Of a DNA stretch of 64,000 nt, positions 33,743 through 42,786 are shown piece by piece (the first letter of the stretch is position 1; every line of letters starts with the position of its first letter). The stretch is from RBG-16-57-9 sp964529745 (GTDB lineage Archaea > Thermoproteota > Bathyarchaeia > TCS64): NCBI GenBank assembly GCA_964529745.1, contig CAZGZR010000002.1:1-64000 (forward strand), written 5' to 3'. The translations under genes and the position numbers were made by a program. The notes beneath the pieces were generated by a model. The model saw only the letters and a list, made by a program, of their open reading frames with translations, was not told the DNA's origin and searched no databases.

Positions 33743-35017
33743 CTACACCAGATGAAACCCAGTCTGCCTCCCATCCACCACCCGGCACCCATCCACCGTG
33801 AAAACCACGTCCTGCTCCAGCGCACACCTGAACGACTCCCCGCCCCACTCCGGCAGCGGCCCCTCCACCGACAGCTCCATCGTGAACGCGTAGTTGTACT
33901 CCAACGCCACGTCGCCCCGCCCCTCGTTCCGCTCCTGCTCCCAAGGCAAACCAATCAAAGGCCCCGGCTCATGCAACAGGTGCCCCAAGCCGTGGCTGTA
34001 CACCCTCGGGCTGGGAATCCCCCTCCCCCGGGCGTCCTCCAGGATGCGGGCCAACAGCTCGTTCCCAGTCAGCCCCCTCTCGAACCCCGCCATATAACAG
34101 TCCTGCAGCCTGTTTCCCTCGGCCATGAGCCACCGGGCGCCCTCCGGGGCGTCCGTCTCCCCGGGCCTCAGCACGTAGCACCACTCCTGATGGTCCGTTA
34201 TGAGGCCCAGGTACTCTATCCCCACGTCGCACCGTACGAAGTCGCCGGGCCTGATCACGTCGTCGTCCTCGCCGTGCAGCTCCCGGGCCTCCGGGCCACG
34301 CACAACCGTGAAGAACGGGTTGAAAGCCACCTGTAGCCCCAGGTCGGCGCACCTCTGCCAGTAGTGCCACACCAGATCAGGGACGGTCGTCACCCCCGGC
34401 ACTATCGCCTCGTCGCTGTAGCACTCCGCTATCAGCGCGTGGGCCACCCCCACCACGTGCTCGTACAGCGTCACCTCCATGTCGGTCAGCGTCGCCAGCC
34501 ACCGGGTCGCGCACTCCTCGGCCGAGACCAGCCGGTCCACGTACATCCCCGGCAGCGCCTCCACCAGCTGCTTGTACAGGTTGTGGGTGAGCCCCCCGGC
34601 CGCCCACTGCACCGAGCCGACGTTGATCCCTATCCGCTCCGGGTCCCGTTCCTCCACGATGCCCCCGAGGAGCGTCCACTGCTCACCGTGGTGGCTCCGC
34701 CCCGGCCACGGCGTCTCGTACAGGCCCTTCGTGTCCGTGAAAGACAGGTTTATGCGCTCCACCCCCCGCTCTGGTCCCCTGTCGTAGAAGACCAGCATCT
34801 GGAGTATGGGGCACCACGTCTCCATGGGTATCATGGTCTCGTAGACGGGGTCCAGGTCGTCCTCCTGGCAGACGATGAGCCACATGTCCAGGCCCGCCTC
34901 CCTCATGGCGACGTGGAGCACCGTGTCGAGCCTCTCGGCGAGCACTCGGTCCATCATATGGGACCGCTCACGCATGGACAATACCCTGGGGAACCCGTCT
35001 GATGCATTTCCAGCCAT
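33743..35017 (-). CDS. M24 family metallopeptidase (Xaa-Pro aminopeptidase-like)
   Basis: About 424 residues from ATG 35017. N-terminal creatinase-like domain, then the pita-bread fold. Metal ligands seen: FVRCDVGIEYLGLITDHQ (two aspartates), YSHGLGHLLHEPG, FTMELSVEG and ALEQDVVF. All five ligands look present, so it should be active as a proline-related peptidase or a related hydrolase. No signal peptide. Confidence 0.85.
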   Translation of the reverse strand: MAGNASDGFPRVLSMRERSHMMDRVLAERLDTVLHVAMREAGLDMWLIVCQEDDLDPVYETMIPMETWCPILQMLVFYDRGPERGVERINLSFTDTKGLYETPWPGRSHHGEQWTLLGGIVEERDPERIGINVGSVQWAAGGLTHNLYKQLVEALPGMYVDRLVSAEECATRWLATLTDMEVTLYEHVVGVAHALIAECYSDEAIVPGVTTVPDLVWHYWQRCADLGLQVAFNPFFTVVRGPEARELHGEDDDVIRPGDFVRCDVGIEYLGLITDHQEWCYVLRPGETDAPEGARWLMAEGNRLQDCYMAGFERGLTGNELLARILEDARGRGIPSPRVYSHGLGHLLHEPGPLIGLPWEQERNEGRGDVALEYNYAFTMELSVEGPLPEWGGESFRCALEQDVVFTVDGCRVVDGRQTGFHLV

Positions 35018-35073
35018 GAGAGGAAAACCGTCATCCACAAACAATAGCTTAACGGTCACAGCAGACGGGCGAG

Positions 35074-35469
35074 CTACGGTCCCTCCGTCTCCCTGGGCTC
35101 GGCTCTCTCCCTCAGCTTCTCCTCGATCACAGCCAGCAACTCGTTCATGTCCACAGGCTTCAACAGGAGGGAATCCACGCCGAGGCCCTCCAACGCGTTC
35201 CCCGGGTAACGGAAGCCAGTGAGCATGACCTTCACGGCCCCGGGGCTCAGCTCGCTCACACGTCTCGACAGCTCCAAACCGGAGGCGTCGGGCAGCCTGT
35301 AATCGAAGACCACGACGTTGTACGCGTGTTCACCGAGCTTCGCCTCGGCCTCCCGTCCGCTGGCCGCCGAGTCCAGCACGTAGCCCTTCCTCTCGAGGAA
35401 GAGGGTGAACGTTCTGACGATGTCCTTCTCGTCGTCCACTAGAAGAACCCGGCGCCCAGCCTCGTCCAT
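35074..35469 (-). CDS. Single-domain response regulator
   Basis: About 131 residues: one receiver domain. Acidic pocket VLLVDDEKD, phospho-acceptor aspartate in VVVFDYRLPDASG (near residue 53), threonine in MLTGF and lysine in LLKPVD. No output domain, so it acts by protein contact. ATG 35469 chosen; the longer frame has no family support. Divergent from an MFS gene. Confidence 0.88.
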   Translation of the reverse strand: MDEAGRRVLLVDDEKDIVRTFTLFLERKGYVLDSAASGREAEAKLGEHAYNVVVFDYRLPDASGLELSRRVSELSPGAVKVMLTGFRYPGNALEGLGVDSLLLKPVDMNELLAVIEEKLRERAEPRETEGP

Positions 35470-35593
35470 GCTTCTACTCCCCGAGTTTATACCTGTATTG
35501 AAAACGAAATCATTTATATCTTGTTCAGGGTCACCCCTGTTCTCCTCGCGGCACCTACACATTTATTATCCACGTGTAAGCCCTGAACCGCGT

Positions 35594-36799
35594 ATGAGCG
35601 AGCTGGACGAGGAGCCCCTGCAGACGACGCCGGCGCTGATGGCGACGGGGTTCACCATGATGTTCAGCGACAGCCTCAACAACAGGTTCAACAACCTCCT
35701 CGTAGCAGCGGCGGGCGCCACCGTCAACCAGATGGGCTTCCTCCAGGGCGCCAAGAGCCTCAGCGGCAACATACTCCAGCTCGTCTTCGGCAGGCTCGTG
35801 GACAGGTACGGCAAGAAACGATTCATAGCCGCGGGCCGCCTCCTCAACGCCGGCGCCATAGCCGCGCTGCTGGTTTTCGACGCCCCCATGACGCTCATAT
35901 GGCTGGTGATACTGAGCAGCTTCTTCTACAGCATGACGGCGCCGTCATGGAACAGCCTCCTAGGGGACTACACCACCGACCGCACCAGAGGCGTCACCAT
36001 AGGGCTCATCAACAGCGTCAGCCAGATGGGCAGCTTCATAGCCATGATAATAGCCTTCGCCCTGAGCATAACCGAGCCGGGCGAGACCACGCAGGAGAGC
36101 TTCGCCATGGTCCTCGCTTTGGCGGCTGCCACCAGCCTCCTAGGCGGCGTCCTCATGCTCTTCACGGAGGAGAAACCCCCTAGGGGAGCCAGCAAGAGGC
36201 TGGAGCTCAACAGGCTCTTGAACGATCCTAGGCTCACCCGCTACCTGGCGCTCAACTTCGTGTACGGCGTGGGCATGAGCTTCGCGTGGCCCCTCTTCCC
36301 CATGGTCATCACCCACAGGCTCCGCATGAAGGTGTGGCAGATAAGCACCCTCAGCATCGCCGGCAGCCTCATGAGCACCCTCACCCAGAGGAGGCTGGGC
36401 GCCTTCATGGACAGGATCGGCAGGAAGCCCATCATAGTCATGAGCCGAGTCTCCATGGCCGTGGCCCCCGTCGCCTACGCCCTATCCACCCAGTGGTGGC
36501 ACGTGGCGCTGGCCGAGCTGTTCCTCGGCATCGGCATGGCGGCGTGGATGAGCAGCGAGTCCACCTACGTCATAGACCTGGCGCCGGGGGACCTCAGGGC
36601 CACGTACCTCGCAAGCAGCACCACGGCGTTCGGCGTCGCCTGCTTCCTAGGAAGCAACGTGAGCGGCTACGTCATCGACGCCTACCTCGGCGGCCTGGAG
36701 GGGCTGAGCGCCGGCCTCTACTTCTCCGCGGCACTAAGGCTGGTGTTCGGGCTGGCCTACCTCACCGCCCATGAGTCCGTGAGGCGGGGGCAAGAGTAA
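35594..36799 (+). CDS. MFS transporter
   Basis: 401 residues with about twelve membrane helices. The loop motif GRLVDRYGKKRFIAAGR (about residues 68-84) and its second-half counterpart MDRIGRKPIIVM (about 271-282) define the family. Export of a small compound is likely but unproven. The ATG at 35594 begins MSELDEEP; upstream frame overlaps the response regulator and is not used. Confidence 0.88.
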   Translation: MSELDEEPLQTTPALMATGFTMMFSDSLNNRFNNLLVAAAGATVNQMGFLQGAKSLSGNILQLVFGRLVDRYGKKRFIAAGRLLNAGAIAALLVFDAPMTLIWLVILSSFFYSMTAPSWNSLLGDYTTDRTRGVTIGLINSVSQMGSFIAMIIAFALSITEPGETTQESFAMVLALAAATSLLGGVLMLFTEEKPPRGASKRLELNRLLNDPRLTRYLALNFVYGVGMSFAWPLFPMVITHRLRMKVWQISTLSIAGSLMSTLTQRRLGAFMDRIGRKPIIVMSRVSMAVAPVAYALSTQWWHVALAELFLGIGMAAWMSSESTYVIDLAPGDLRATYLASSTTAFGVACFLGSNVSGYVIDAYLGGLEGLSAGLYFSAALRLVFGLAYLTAHESVRRGQE

Positions 36800-36834
36800 A
36801 AAACCGAGCTGCCTATTCCGTTAACGGTGAAAGA

Positions 36835-37470
36835 ATGGAGATTAAATGGCTTGGACACGCCTCGTTCAAGATAAAGACAGGCGGCAAGACCATCTACATC
36901 GACCCCTACGAGGGAGAGTACGACGAGAAGGCCGACCTGGTGCTGTGCACCCACCACCACGACGACCACTGCAAACCCGACAAGATAAGGAGGGTGATGG
37001 GCGACGACACCGTGATAGTGGCCACCCCGGAGTGCGGCAGGAAGCTAGGCTTGCCCGTGAAGACCCTGAAGCCGGGGGAGTCGGCCAGATTCGGCGACAT
37101 CACCGTGGAGGCCGTGGAGGCGTACAACTACAAACGGTTCAGGAGCCCCGGCCAGCCGTTCCACCCCAAGGGCGTAGGCGTGGGCTACCTCGTGAAGGCC
37201 GAGGGCAAGACCGTCTACCACGCGGGAGACACCGACTTCATAGACGAGATGAAGAACCTCAAGGACATAGACGTGATGCTCGTGCCTAGCGGCGGCACCT
37301 ACACCATGGACAACCCGGAGGCCGCCGAGGCCACCATCGCGGTCAACCCCAAGATTGCGGTGCCCATGCACATCTGGGACACCGACCCCACAGGGTACAA
37401 GAAGAAGGTCGAGGCCGGGAGCAGCACGAAGGTCCATATCATGAAGCCGGGGGAGACCCTGAAGATCTAA
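36835..37470 (+). CDS. UPF0173-type MBL-fold hydrolase
   Basis: 211 residues, a compact metallo-beta-lactamase fold. Opening MEIKWLGHASFKI, metal motif CTHHHDDHC near residues 39-47, YHAGDTDF near 132 and PMHIWDTDP near 179. Function unknown in this widespread family. It is 35 bases after the MFS stop, on the same strand. Confidence 0.88.
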   Translation: MEIKWLGHASFKIKTGGKTIYIDPYEGEYDEKADLVLCTHHHDDHCKPDKIRRVMGDDTVIVATPECGRKLGLPVKTLKPGESARFGDITVEAVEAYNYKRFRSPGQPFHPKGVGVGYLVKAEGKTVYHAGDTDFIDEMKNLKDIDVMLVPSGGTYTMDNPEAAEATIAVNPKIAVPMHIWDTDPTGYKKKVEAGSSTKVHIMKPGETLKI

Positions 37471-37537
37471 CCCCTTTTTTAAGAGTAAACATCTCTCTCA
37501 GGCGGGCGTCCCTGAACCCACCATTTAGATGATCCGT

Positions 37538-38077
37538 TTAACCGATTCCCATGGAGACGTGTTCCTCGAAGACACGGCGCCTCACGACCCTGTAGGCGGG
37601 GTAGTAGGCTTCACGGTACTCGGACGAGTGGTGTCGCGGCGCCGGCTCCCCAGCCTTGAGCTCCTCGTCGTACCTGCGGATGGCCTCCCTGTCCAGCCCC
37701 AGGTGCTCCTCCTCCGCGAGCTCCTTGAAAAGCCCCCACAGCGCCATGAACTCCCCGGGGTCGCCCTTCACGGCAGAGGACTCCTTCATGGCCTCGAAGA
37801 GCTGCTCAAGGCTGCCGCCACATCTCAAGTATGGCCTGAGGTTCACCCTCACCGTCTCCCCGTCCACCGAAACAGGCTCAACCAGGGGCTCCCACGGATG
37901 ATCCCGCAGGTCGATCCTTCCCGCCTCCTCCAGCAGCCTCCCATAGGCGTCCTCCCCCATTATGTGGCCCACCCCGAAGACACCCTGATAAAGGAGCTTG
38001 TAAACGTCCTTGACGCGCATCCTAGGCCGCGTCTCAAGGTGCTTGAGCAGGAACTCTCTGAAATCTTCCCTACCCAT
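37538..38077 (-). CDS. Conserved hypothetical protein
   Basis: 179 residues, mainly helical and charged, no signal peptide. Segments such as MRVKDVYKLLYQGVFGVGHIMG and HHSSEYREAYYPAYRVV look like a conserved small family, but I cannot name a function. It follows the ferredoxin gene on the same strand by 22 bases. Confidence 0.7.
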   Translation of the reverse strand: MGREDFREFLLKHLETRPRMRVKDVYKLLYQGVFGVGHIMGEDAYGRLLEEAGRIDLRDHPWEPLVEPVSVDGETVRVNLRPYLRCGGSLEQLFEAMKESSAVKGDPGEFMALWGLFKELAEEEHLGLDREAIRRYDEELKAGEPAPRHHSSEYREAYYPAYRVVRRRVFEEHVSMGIG

Positions 38078-38099
38078 TCTATCAACTCAGTTATGCATT

Positions 38100-38774
38100 T
38101 CAGCGCCGCTGAGCCCTTGGCACCAGCTTTATCGAGTCTGTGGGGCACGTGGACACGCATAATCCGCACCCGAAGCAGTTGGAGGCGTCGTAGACCAGCT
38201 CATGGTCATTCATATTTCTTGCGTTGAAGACGCATCGGTCTACACATACGCCGCAGTGGTTGCAGCTCCCCGCGTCGTCCTCCGCGACGTAGCTGGAAGT
38301 GAGCACCTGCGTAGATATGCCGAATCGCAGCAGGCCGCCCAGCGTGTGGCAGCAGCAGGGGCAGCAGCTACAGATAACCGTCGGCCGGGCGTCGCCCTTC
38401 ATGGTGTAAGCCATGTGTACCAGCCCAGCCTCGTGGCTCGCCTCAAGCGCCTCAATGGCCTCCTCTAGGCTCACCTCCTGTGGGTGGTACTCCTCAAACA
38501 AGACTGACTCCTCGGCGGCCTCGTCTATGCTCAGACAGACCCTGGTGGGGGAGCTGCAGTTACCGTACTCGGTCCTGCAGCCGCAGTCCTGTAGGACTAT
38601 CCTCTCTGCGCCTCCCAGTAATTCCCTCATCTCGCCTAGATCGTATACCCTGTGCTCGGCCTCGACCATGACGTTCACGGGGACTGTGACGGCTCTCTCC
38701 AAGTCCTCCGCTAGCTCCCTCAGCCTGTCCTCCGTGTAGTCGTTGGGGTACCTCCGCCCCATCGTCAACGGCAT
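38100..38774 (-). CDS. 2x[4Fe-4S] ferredoxin-domain protein with cysteine-rich N-terminal region
   Basis: 224 residues. The C-terminal part has two ferredoxin clusters: CNHCGVCVDRC and CFGCGLCVSTC. The middle contains QDCGCRTEYGNCSSPTRVCLSID, a pattern common in anaerobes' 4Fe-4S proteins, and CSCCPCCC near residue 133, an unusually dense cysteine run. Probably an electron carrier or adaptor for an unidentified reductase. Confidence 0.8.
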   Translation of the reverse strand: MPLTMGRRYPNDYTEDRLRELAEDLERAVTVPVNVMVEAEHRVYDLGEMRELLGGAERIVLQDCGCRTEYGNCSSPTRVCLSIDEAAEESVLFEEYHPQEVSLEEAIEALEASHEAGLVHMAYTMKGDARPTVICSCCPCCCHTLGGLLRFGISTQVLTSSYVAEDDAGSCNHCGVCVDRCVFNARNMNDHELVYDASNCFGCGLCVSTCPTDSIKLVPRAQRR

Positions 38775-38842
38775 ACAGGGACATCACCCGTGGACTGATT
38801 TAAGGCTTATAACGGGTTAGCTTGGAACTGGCGCCTTCAATA

Positions 38843-38856
38843 AAACATAAATAAAC
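38843..38856 (+). promoter_or_regulatory. TATA box of the KaiC-like operon
   Basis: AAACATAAATAAAC lies about 27-40 bases before an ATG at 38883 and 126 bases before the ATG at 38982. It therefore supports either a leaderless message starting at 38883 or a ~100-base leader. Confidence 0.45.
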
Positions 38857-38981
38857 AAGAGACATTCATCAGGTATATCCTCATGAGTGAGAAGAGAGGG
38901 CGACTTGGTGATAACAGACATAACCGATTTTTCCCTCATAGACTCGCCGTGACGAATACGCATCAGGAGACGGAAACAGAA

Positions 38982-39716
38982 ATGTCCGAATATGAACAGG
39001 CGCGGGTTTCGACGGGAGTATCAGGGCTCGACGACATGCTTGGCGGAGGTTTGCCGGAGGAAGACATCTTACTGGTCAGTGGAGGCCCGGGCACGGGTAA
39101 GACCATAATGTCGCTCCAGTACATCAACCAGGCGGTGGACAGAGGCGAGCCATGCGTCTACATATCCTTCGAGGAGTCGATGAAGAAGAAGATCGAGTAC
39201 GCCAAGGGCTTCGGCTGGGACCTCCAGGGGGCCATAGACGACGACATGCTGGACGTCCTCGACATATACATGATCCCCCAGTCCCAGGGCTTCGTAGACC
39301 TCTACGAGCGCGTGCGGGGGAAGCTCCAGTTCACGTTGGAGAAGGAGATCGAGAACCTGGTGAAGAGGATCGACGCCAAACACGTGCTGGTGGACCCGTT
39401 GACGAGCATACTGGTCCACGAGCACAGGTCAGACAAGAAGAGATACATAATAGGCCAGCTTTTCGACCAGATACGGCAGCTGGGATGCTCCGCGGTGATA
39501 GTTAACGAAGGGCTGCCCAAGGACAACGATTTCTACATGGAGCACTTCCTTGCCGACGCCGTGATCCTACTCCAGAAGGAGGTAATCGACTTCAAGCTCA
39601 TCAAGACCTTGATAATAGACAAGGTTCGAGGCATAAACTTCGACGAACAGCCCCGAAGATACATAATCACAAACCGCGGGATGCAGGTGTTCAACGCGGA
39701 ACCGGTTACGTTGTGA
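38982..39716 (+). CDS. KaiC/RadA-like single-domain ATPase
   Basis: About 244 residues of a RecA-fold ATPase. VSTGVSGLDDMLGGGLPEEDI, Walker A SGGPGTGKT (about 36-44), catalytic glutamates in YISFEES, Walker B HVLVDPLTSI. Single KaiC domain, as in many archaeal signalling ATPases. The start could be ATG 38883, which fits the TATA box, but that 33-residue extension looks non-conserved. The ligase-like gene follows after 10 bases, so they form an operon. Confidence 0.85.
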   Translation: MSEYEQARVSTGVSGLDDMLGGGLPEEDILLVSGGPGTGKTIMSLQYINQAVDRGEPCVYISFEESMKKKIEYAKGFGWDLQGAIDDDMLDVLDIYMIPQSQGFVDLYERVRGKLQFTLEKEIENLVKRIDAKHVLVDPLTSILVHEHRSDKKRYIIGQLFDQIRQLGCSAVIVNEGLPKDNDFYMEHFLADAVILLQKEVIDFKLIKTLIIDKVRGINFDEQPRRYIITNRGMQVFNAEPVTL

Positions 39717-39726
39717 GTGTGAAGCC

Positions 39727-41157
39727 ATGGCTCAGTTTGTTATCCGCGCCGCGAAGCCACTGATAAAGTGGTATGCCCTCGGCTTCCTGGATGAGAGGAA
39801 CGTGAGCGCCAGGGAAGAGGCTCTCATAAAGAAGAAAATCAAGAGGGTGGCCAGGTCCGGCTTAGGGAAGAAGCTTGAGGTGGAGCAGAGCACCAGGATA
39901 GAAGACATTCCTTTAACAGGCTACGACTACTACCTGCCCTTCTTCAGGAACCCACGTGAAGGCGACTTCATTTACCCGTTAGACGACTATGTCCGCTCTC
40001 AGACAAGCGGAACCATGGGAAAGCCCAAGATATTCTTAAACCCGAAGACGGGGGTCATGGAGAACCTGAAGAGATCGGTCATAAGCCTCATGTTCATCTG
40101 CACCCATGACGGCACAAGGCCGCTTCTAGAGATGGGGGACACCATATACGCGAACCTTCCCGGCGGGGCTTTCATAGGGGGCCAGATAACCTCAAACATG
40201 AGGGGCAGCCAGTCCTCGTTCATCAAGATGGTTCCCGAGGACGCCGACAACATGACCTTCAAGAAGAAGGTTGACTACTTCGTGGAGAACCATGAAAAAA
40301 TAGACATGGCTTACATGACCGTAACAACTTTCCTAGACGAGATATGCCCCCAGGTAGACGAGGAGATATACCTCAAGGGGTTCCTGACACAGGATATCTC
40401 AGCTGGGCCCTTGAAGGAAAAGATGAAGGCGAAGAGCGGACACTACCCCAAGACTGTTTTCGGATCTACGGAGACGTTCCTCTCGGGGCTTCCGTCGGTG
40501 GAGTACCCCGGCTCGTTCTTCTTCGACTGGAGGGTGGTGTACCACGAGTTCATCCCAGAAGACCAGACAGTCGATCCGAACATCGTAACCTTAGCCGAAC
40601 CCCCTGAGACCATCGGCATGATGGACGTAGAGCCGGGTAAAAGGTACCAGCTTGTGGTGACCCCCATCTACAGCGATCTCACCAGATACGTGATGCCGGA
40701 CATATTCGAGTGCGTCTCCAAGGGGGACAACCTGTTGGGCTCCAACATCCCGGTCTTCAAGTATTATTCGAGGGCGGACAGGCTGCTGGTTCTCCACAAC
40801 TTCACGCGGATAAACGAGGAGGAGATGGTCTCCATCCTCAACGACGCCGAAATCCCGTTCGTCGACTTCACGGCCAGGAGAGAGCTTCACGAGTCACGTG
40901 AGTTTCTGTCGCTCTACATCGAGCTGTCGGAGACGATGAGCGAGGACGAGGTGCTTGACAGGGTGAACAGAAGGCTCATCGAGTTTGACAAAGACTGGAG
41001 AGACCTGAGCGACTTCATGAACTACACGCCTCTGAAGGTCACGTTTCTCCCCAAAGACACCTTCAAGAAGTACCTTCACGGCAAGGAAGGAATGGCCCGC
41101 ATCCAGAGGATCGGCATGCGCGAGGAAAGGTTCAACGAGCTGTTGAGCCATACATAA
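39727..41157 (+). CDS. ANL/phenylacetate-CoA-ligase or GH3-like adenylating enzyme
   Basis: 476 residues of the acyl-adenylate-forming superfamily. The ATP loop is SQTSGTMGKPKIF near residues 90-102; later YYSRADRLLV resembles the RxDD/ hinge region and LHGKEG the C-terminal lysine loop. Overall it looks like a distant relative of phenylacetate-CoA ligase or plant GH3 acyl-amide synthetases. Substrate unknown. Co-transcribed with the KaiC-like ATPase, an unusual pairing. Confidence 0.7.
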   Translation: MAQFVIRAAKPLIKWYALGFLDERNVSAREEALIKKKIKRVARSGLGKKLEVEQSTRIEDIPLTGYDYYLPFFRNPREGDFIYPLDDYVRSQTSGTMGKPKIFLNPKTGVMENLKRSVISLMFICTHDGTRPLLEMGDTIYANLPGGAFIGGQITSNMRGSQSSFIKMVPEDADNMTFKKKVDYFVENHEKIDMAYMTVTTFLDEICPQVDEEIYLKGFLTQDISAGPLKEKMKAKSGHYPKTVFGSTETFLSGLPSVEYPGSFFFDWRVVYHEFIPEDQTVDPNIVTLAEPPETIGMMDVEPGKRYQLVVTPIYSDLTRYVMPDIFECVSKGDNLLGSNIPVFKYYSRADRLLVLHNFTRINEEEMVSILNDAEIPFVDFTARRELHESREFLSLYIELSETMSEDEVLDRVNRRLIEFDKDWRDLSDFMNYTPLKVTFLPKDTFKKYLHGKEGMARIQRIGMREERFNELLSHT

Positions 41158-41162
41158 ACCGT

Positions 41163-42323
41163 TTAGACGGAGACCACGCTGTCGGCCAGGTCCTCAAACT
41201 TTATTATCTCGGACGCGTCCTCGTGGCTCCTAGGGTCGTAGAAACAGGTGAACAGCACCTGGCTGGATTTAATGACGGGGTTCTTAGACGTGATGAAGGA
41301 GTAGACCCTCCTCCACCCGTGGGCGTGGATCAGGTGTGAAAGCGTGTAGAGAATGATCTCACACGGGATCCTCCTCTCGTTGCTATAGCTAATGACGTCG
41401 GAGAACAGTATGTCTATCTGATTCGGGTCGTCGTTGATCGACGTTATCCTATCTTCGAAGGTCTTGAGGAGGGATCGATTACCGGGCAAAACCCTGACCA
41501 AGTACAGCTCATCTGAGACGTCGCTGTTGTATATGTCGTCGGCCGTGATTAGATCGTACATCGTGATGAGTAGAGTTCGTATACCTTTCTTCGAGTTGTT
41601 GAGGAGCCTGTCTTTGATCCATTGGATGTCTTTCCCCTTTCCAGTGTTTGACTGGTTAACCATAGTAAACTTACCCCCAACGTGGTTGACGTATTCCTCG
41701 GGGACCCCGCCTATCAAGAACGTGCGAAGGTCGTCTGCGAAGAAGGAGAACCTCGGCTGAGTCATCCCCAGGTATATGACGGTTTTAGCCATGATCGACG
41801 TCAAGTCTGTGAAACCAGGGTCCACGAACCCTGTGATGAACCCGAGATTTACGAAGAAGAGGTTCAGCCAGCCGGCGATCTGTAGTTTAACATCCATGCC
41901 GTACCTCCAGTTAATCACCATCAAGCTTAACACCATGAAGAGGTAGGGCGCCAGCGCCACGATCATCATGATGGGCACCCATTCTCTGCCCAATATGAAC
42001 TGGATCAACGGGAGCAAGGCTATGATTAGAGAGGAGGCGAGGAAGGCCTTGGGCCTGTTAACGAGTTCGCCTATGCCCGCCACCATCATCGCGAAGCCCA
42101 GCATCAGCAACAGGAACGCGATTATCCCGAGGGAGCTGATGCCCAGCTCCGTCGGCGTGAGCATCCTGATGATTATGTTGACTCCGTATAACGCGTATCC
42201 GGCGCCCCAATAGAGGTAGAAGCGTCTATTCGTCTTCCTGAAGATGGAGAGGAGGAGAGACGCGATGGCTATGGTGACGACCCCATTAAACAACCGAAAC
42301 AAGAAGTCTAATGGGAATATCAT
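41163..42323 (-). CDS. Seven-helix membrane protein with C-terminal DUF835 domain
   Basis: 386 residues: an N-terminal block of about seven membrane helices (1-215), then a cytosolic DUF835-type domain with the KGIRTLLITMYDLITADDIYN and EIILYTLSHLIHAHGWRRVYSF stretches. DUF835 proteins in archaea are thought to act in signalling and often occur with KaiC-like ATPases. It converges on the KaiC-ligase operon with five bases between stops. Confidence 0.7.
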   Translation of the reverse strand: MIFPLDFLFRLFNGVVTIAIASLLLSIFRKTNRRFYLYWGAGYALYGVNIIIRMLTPTELGISSLGIIAFLLLMLGFAMMVAGIGELVNRPKAFLASSLIIALLPLIQFILGREWVPIMMIVALAPYLFMVLSLMVINWRYGMDVKLQIAGWLNLFFVNLGFITGFVDPGFTDLTSIMAKTVIYLGMTQPRFSFFADDLRTFLIGGVPEEYVNHVGGKFTMVNQSNTGKGKDIQWIKDRLLNNSKKGIRTLLITMYDLITADDIYNSDVSDELYLVRVLPGNRSLLKTFEDRITSINDDPNQIDILFSDVISYSNERRIPCEIILYTLSHLIHAHGWRRVYSFITSKNPVIKSSQVLFTCFYDPRSHEDASEIIKFEDLADSVVSV

Positions 42324-42462
42324 CTGTCTACTTCCTAAAAGGTACTATTTGAGAGCTAAGAGGATAAATATTATTCTATGAATAGAAAATGTTACAATTT
42401 AAATTATAATTATATCCAGCAGTGAGCCAGAGTGTAACTAAATGGTTCAGTGTTTCATTTTG

Positions 42463-42648
42463 TCACATGGTTTTCTTGGTAATGAAGACGGTGCCGTCCT
42501 TGGTGGCCACCCACCTCAACACGTCTCCGTCGCCCAGCTCGAGGAACTTGAACACGCATGACGGGATGGTCGTCCTCCTCCTATACCCCCTCACGGTTAT
42601 GTGGGTCTCCTCCATGCAGACTATGTCGTCTACTTCAATATCAGACAT
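42463..42648 (-). CDS. AbrB/SpoVT-family DNA-binding protein
   Basis: 61 residues with the swapped-hairpin fold: ETHITVRGYRRRTTIPSCVFKFLELGDGDVLRW then TVFITKK. Start ATG 42648 (MSDIEV) is favoured because the TATA-like palindrome lies just upstream; a start at 42687 would put coding sequence through it. No partner toxin is adjacent, so it may be a stand-alone regulator. Confidence 0.75.
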   Translation of the reverse strand: MSDIEVDDIVCMEETHITVRGYRRRTTIPSCVFKFLELGDGDVLRWVATKDGTVFITKKTM

Positions 42649-42660
42649 GGGATAATCTAC

Positions 42661-42677
42661 ATATACAGTATGTATAT
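42661..42677. promoter_or_regulatory. Inverted repeat ATATAC-AGTAT-GTATAT before the AbrB gene
   Basis: Six-base arms separated by five bases, 13 bases upstream of the AbrB start and overlapping its likely TATA box. A candidate autoregulatory operator. Confidence 0.4.
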
Positions 42678-42786
42678 AGTTTGCCATCAGCCGGCGGCCG
42701 GAGACACCAAACCACCGCAGGCGCAGCGTCGTTCCCCTACCTTTTTAATACTCTACCGCAATCACTGGTGGTAAGAGGAGTTGAAG

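Noticed and set aside
35405..35593. N-terminal extension of the MFS transporter
   Set aside because: Overlaps the divergent response regulator and does not look like membrane protein sequence; ATG 35594 fits.
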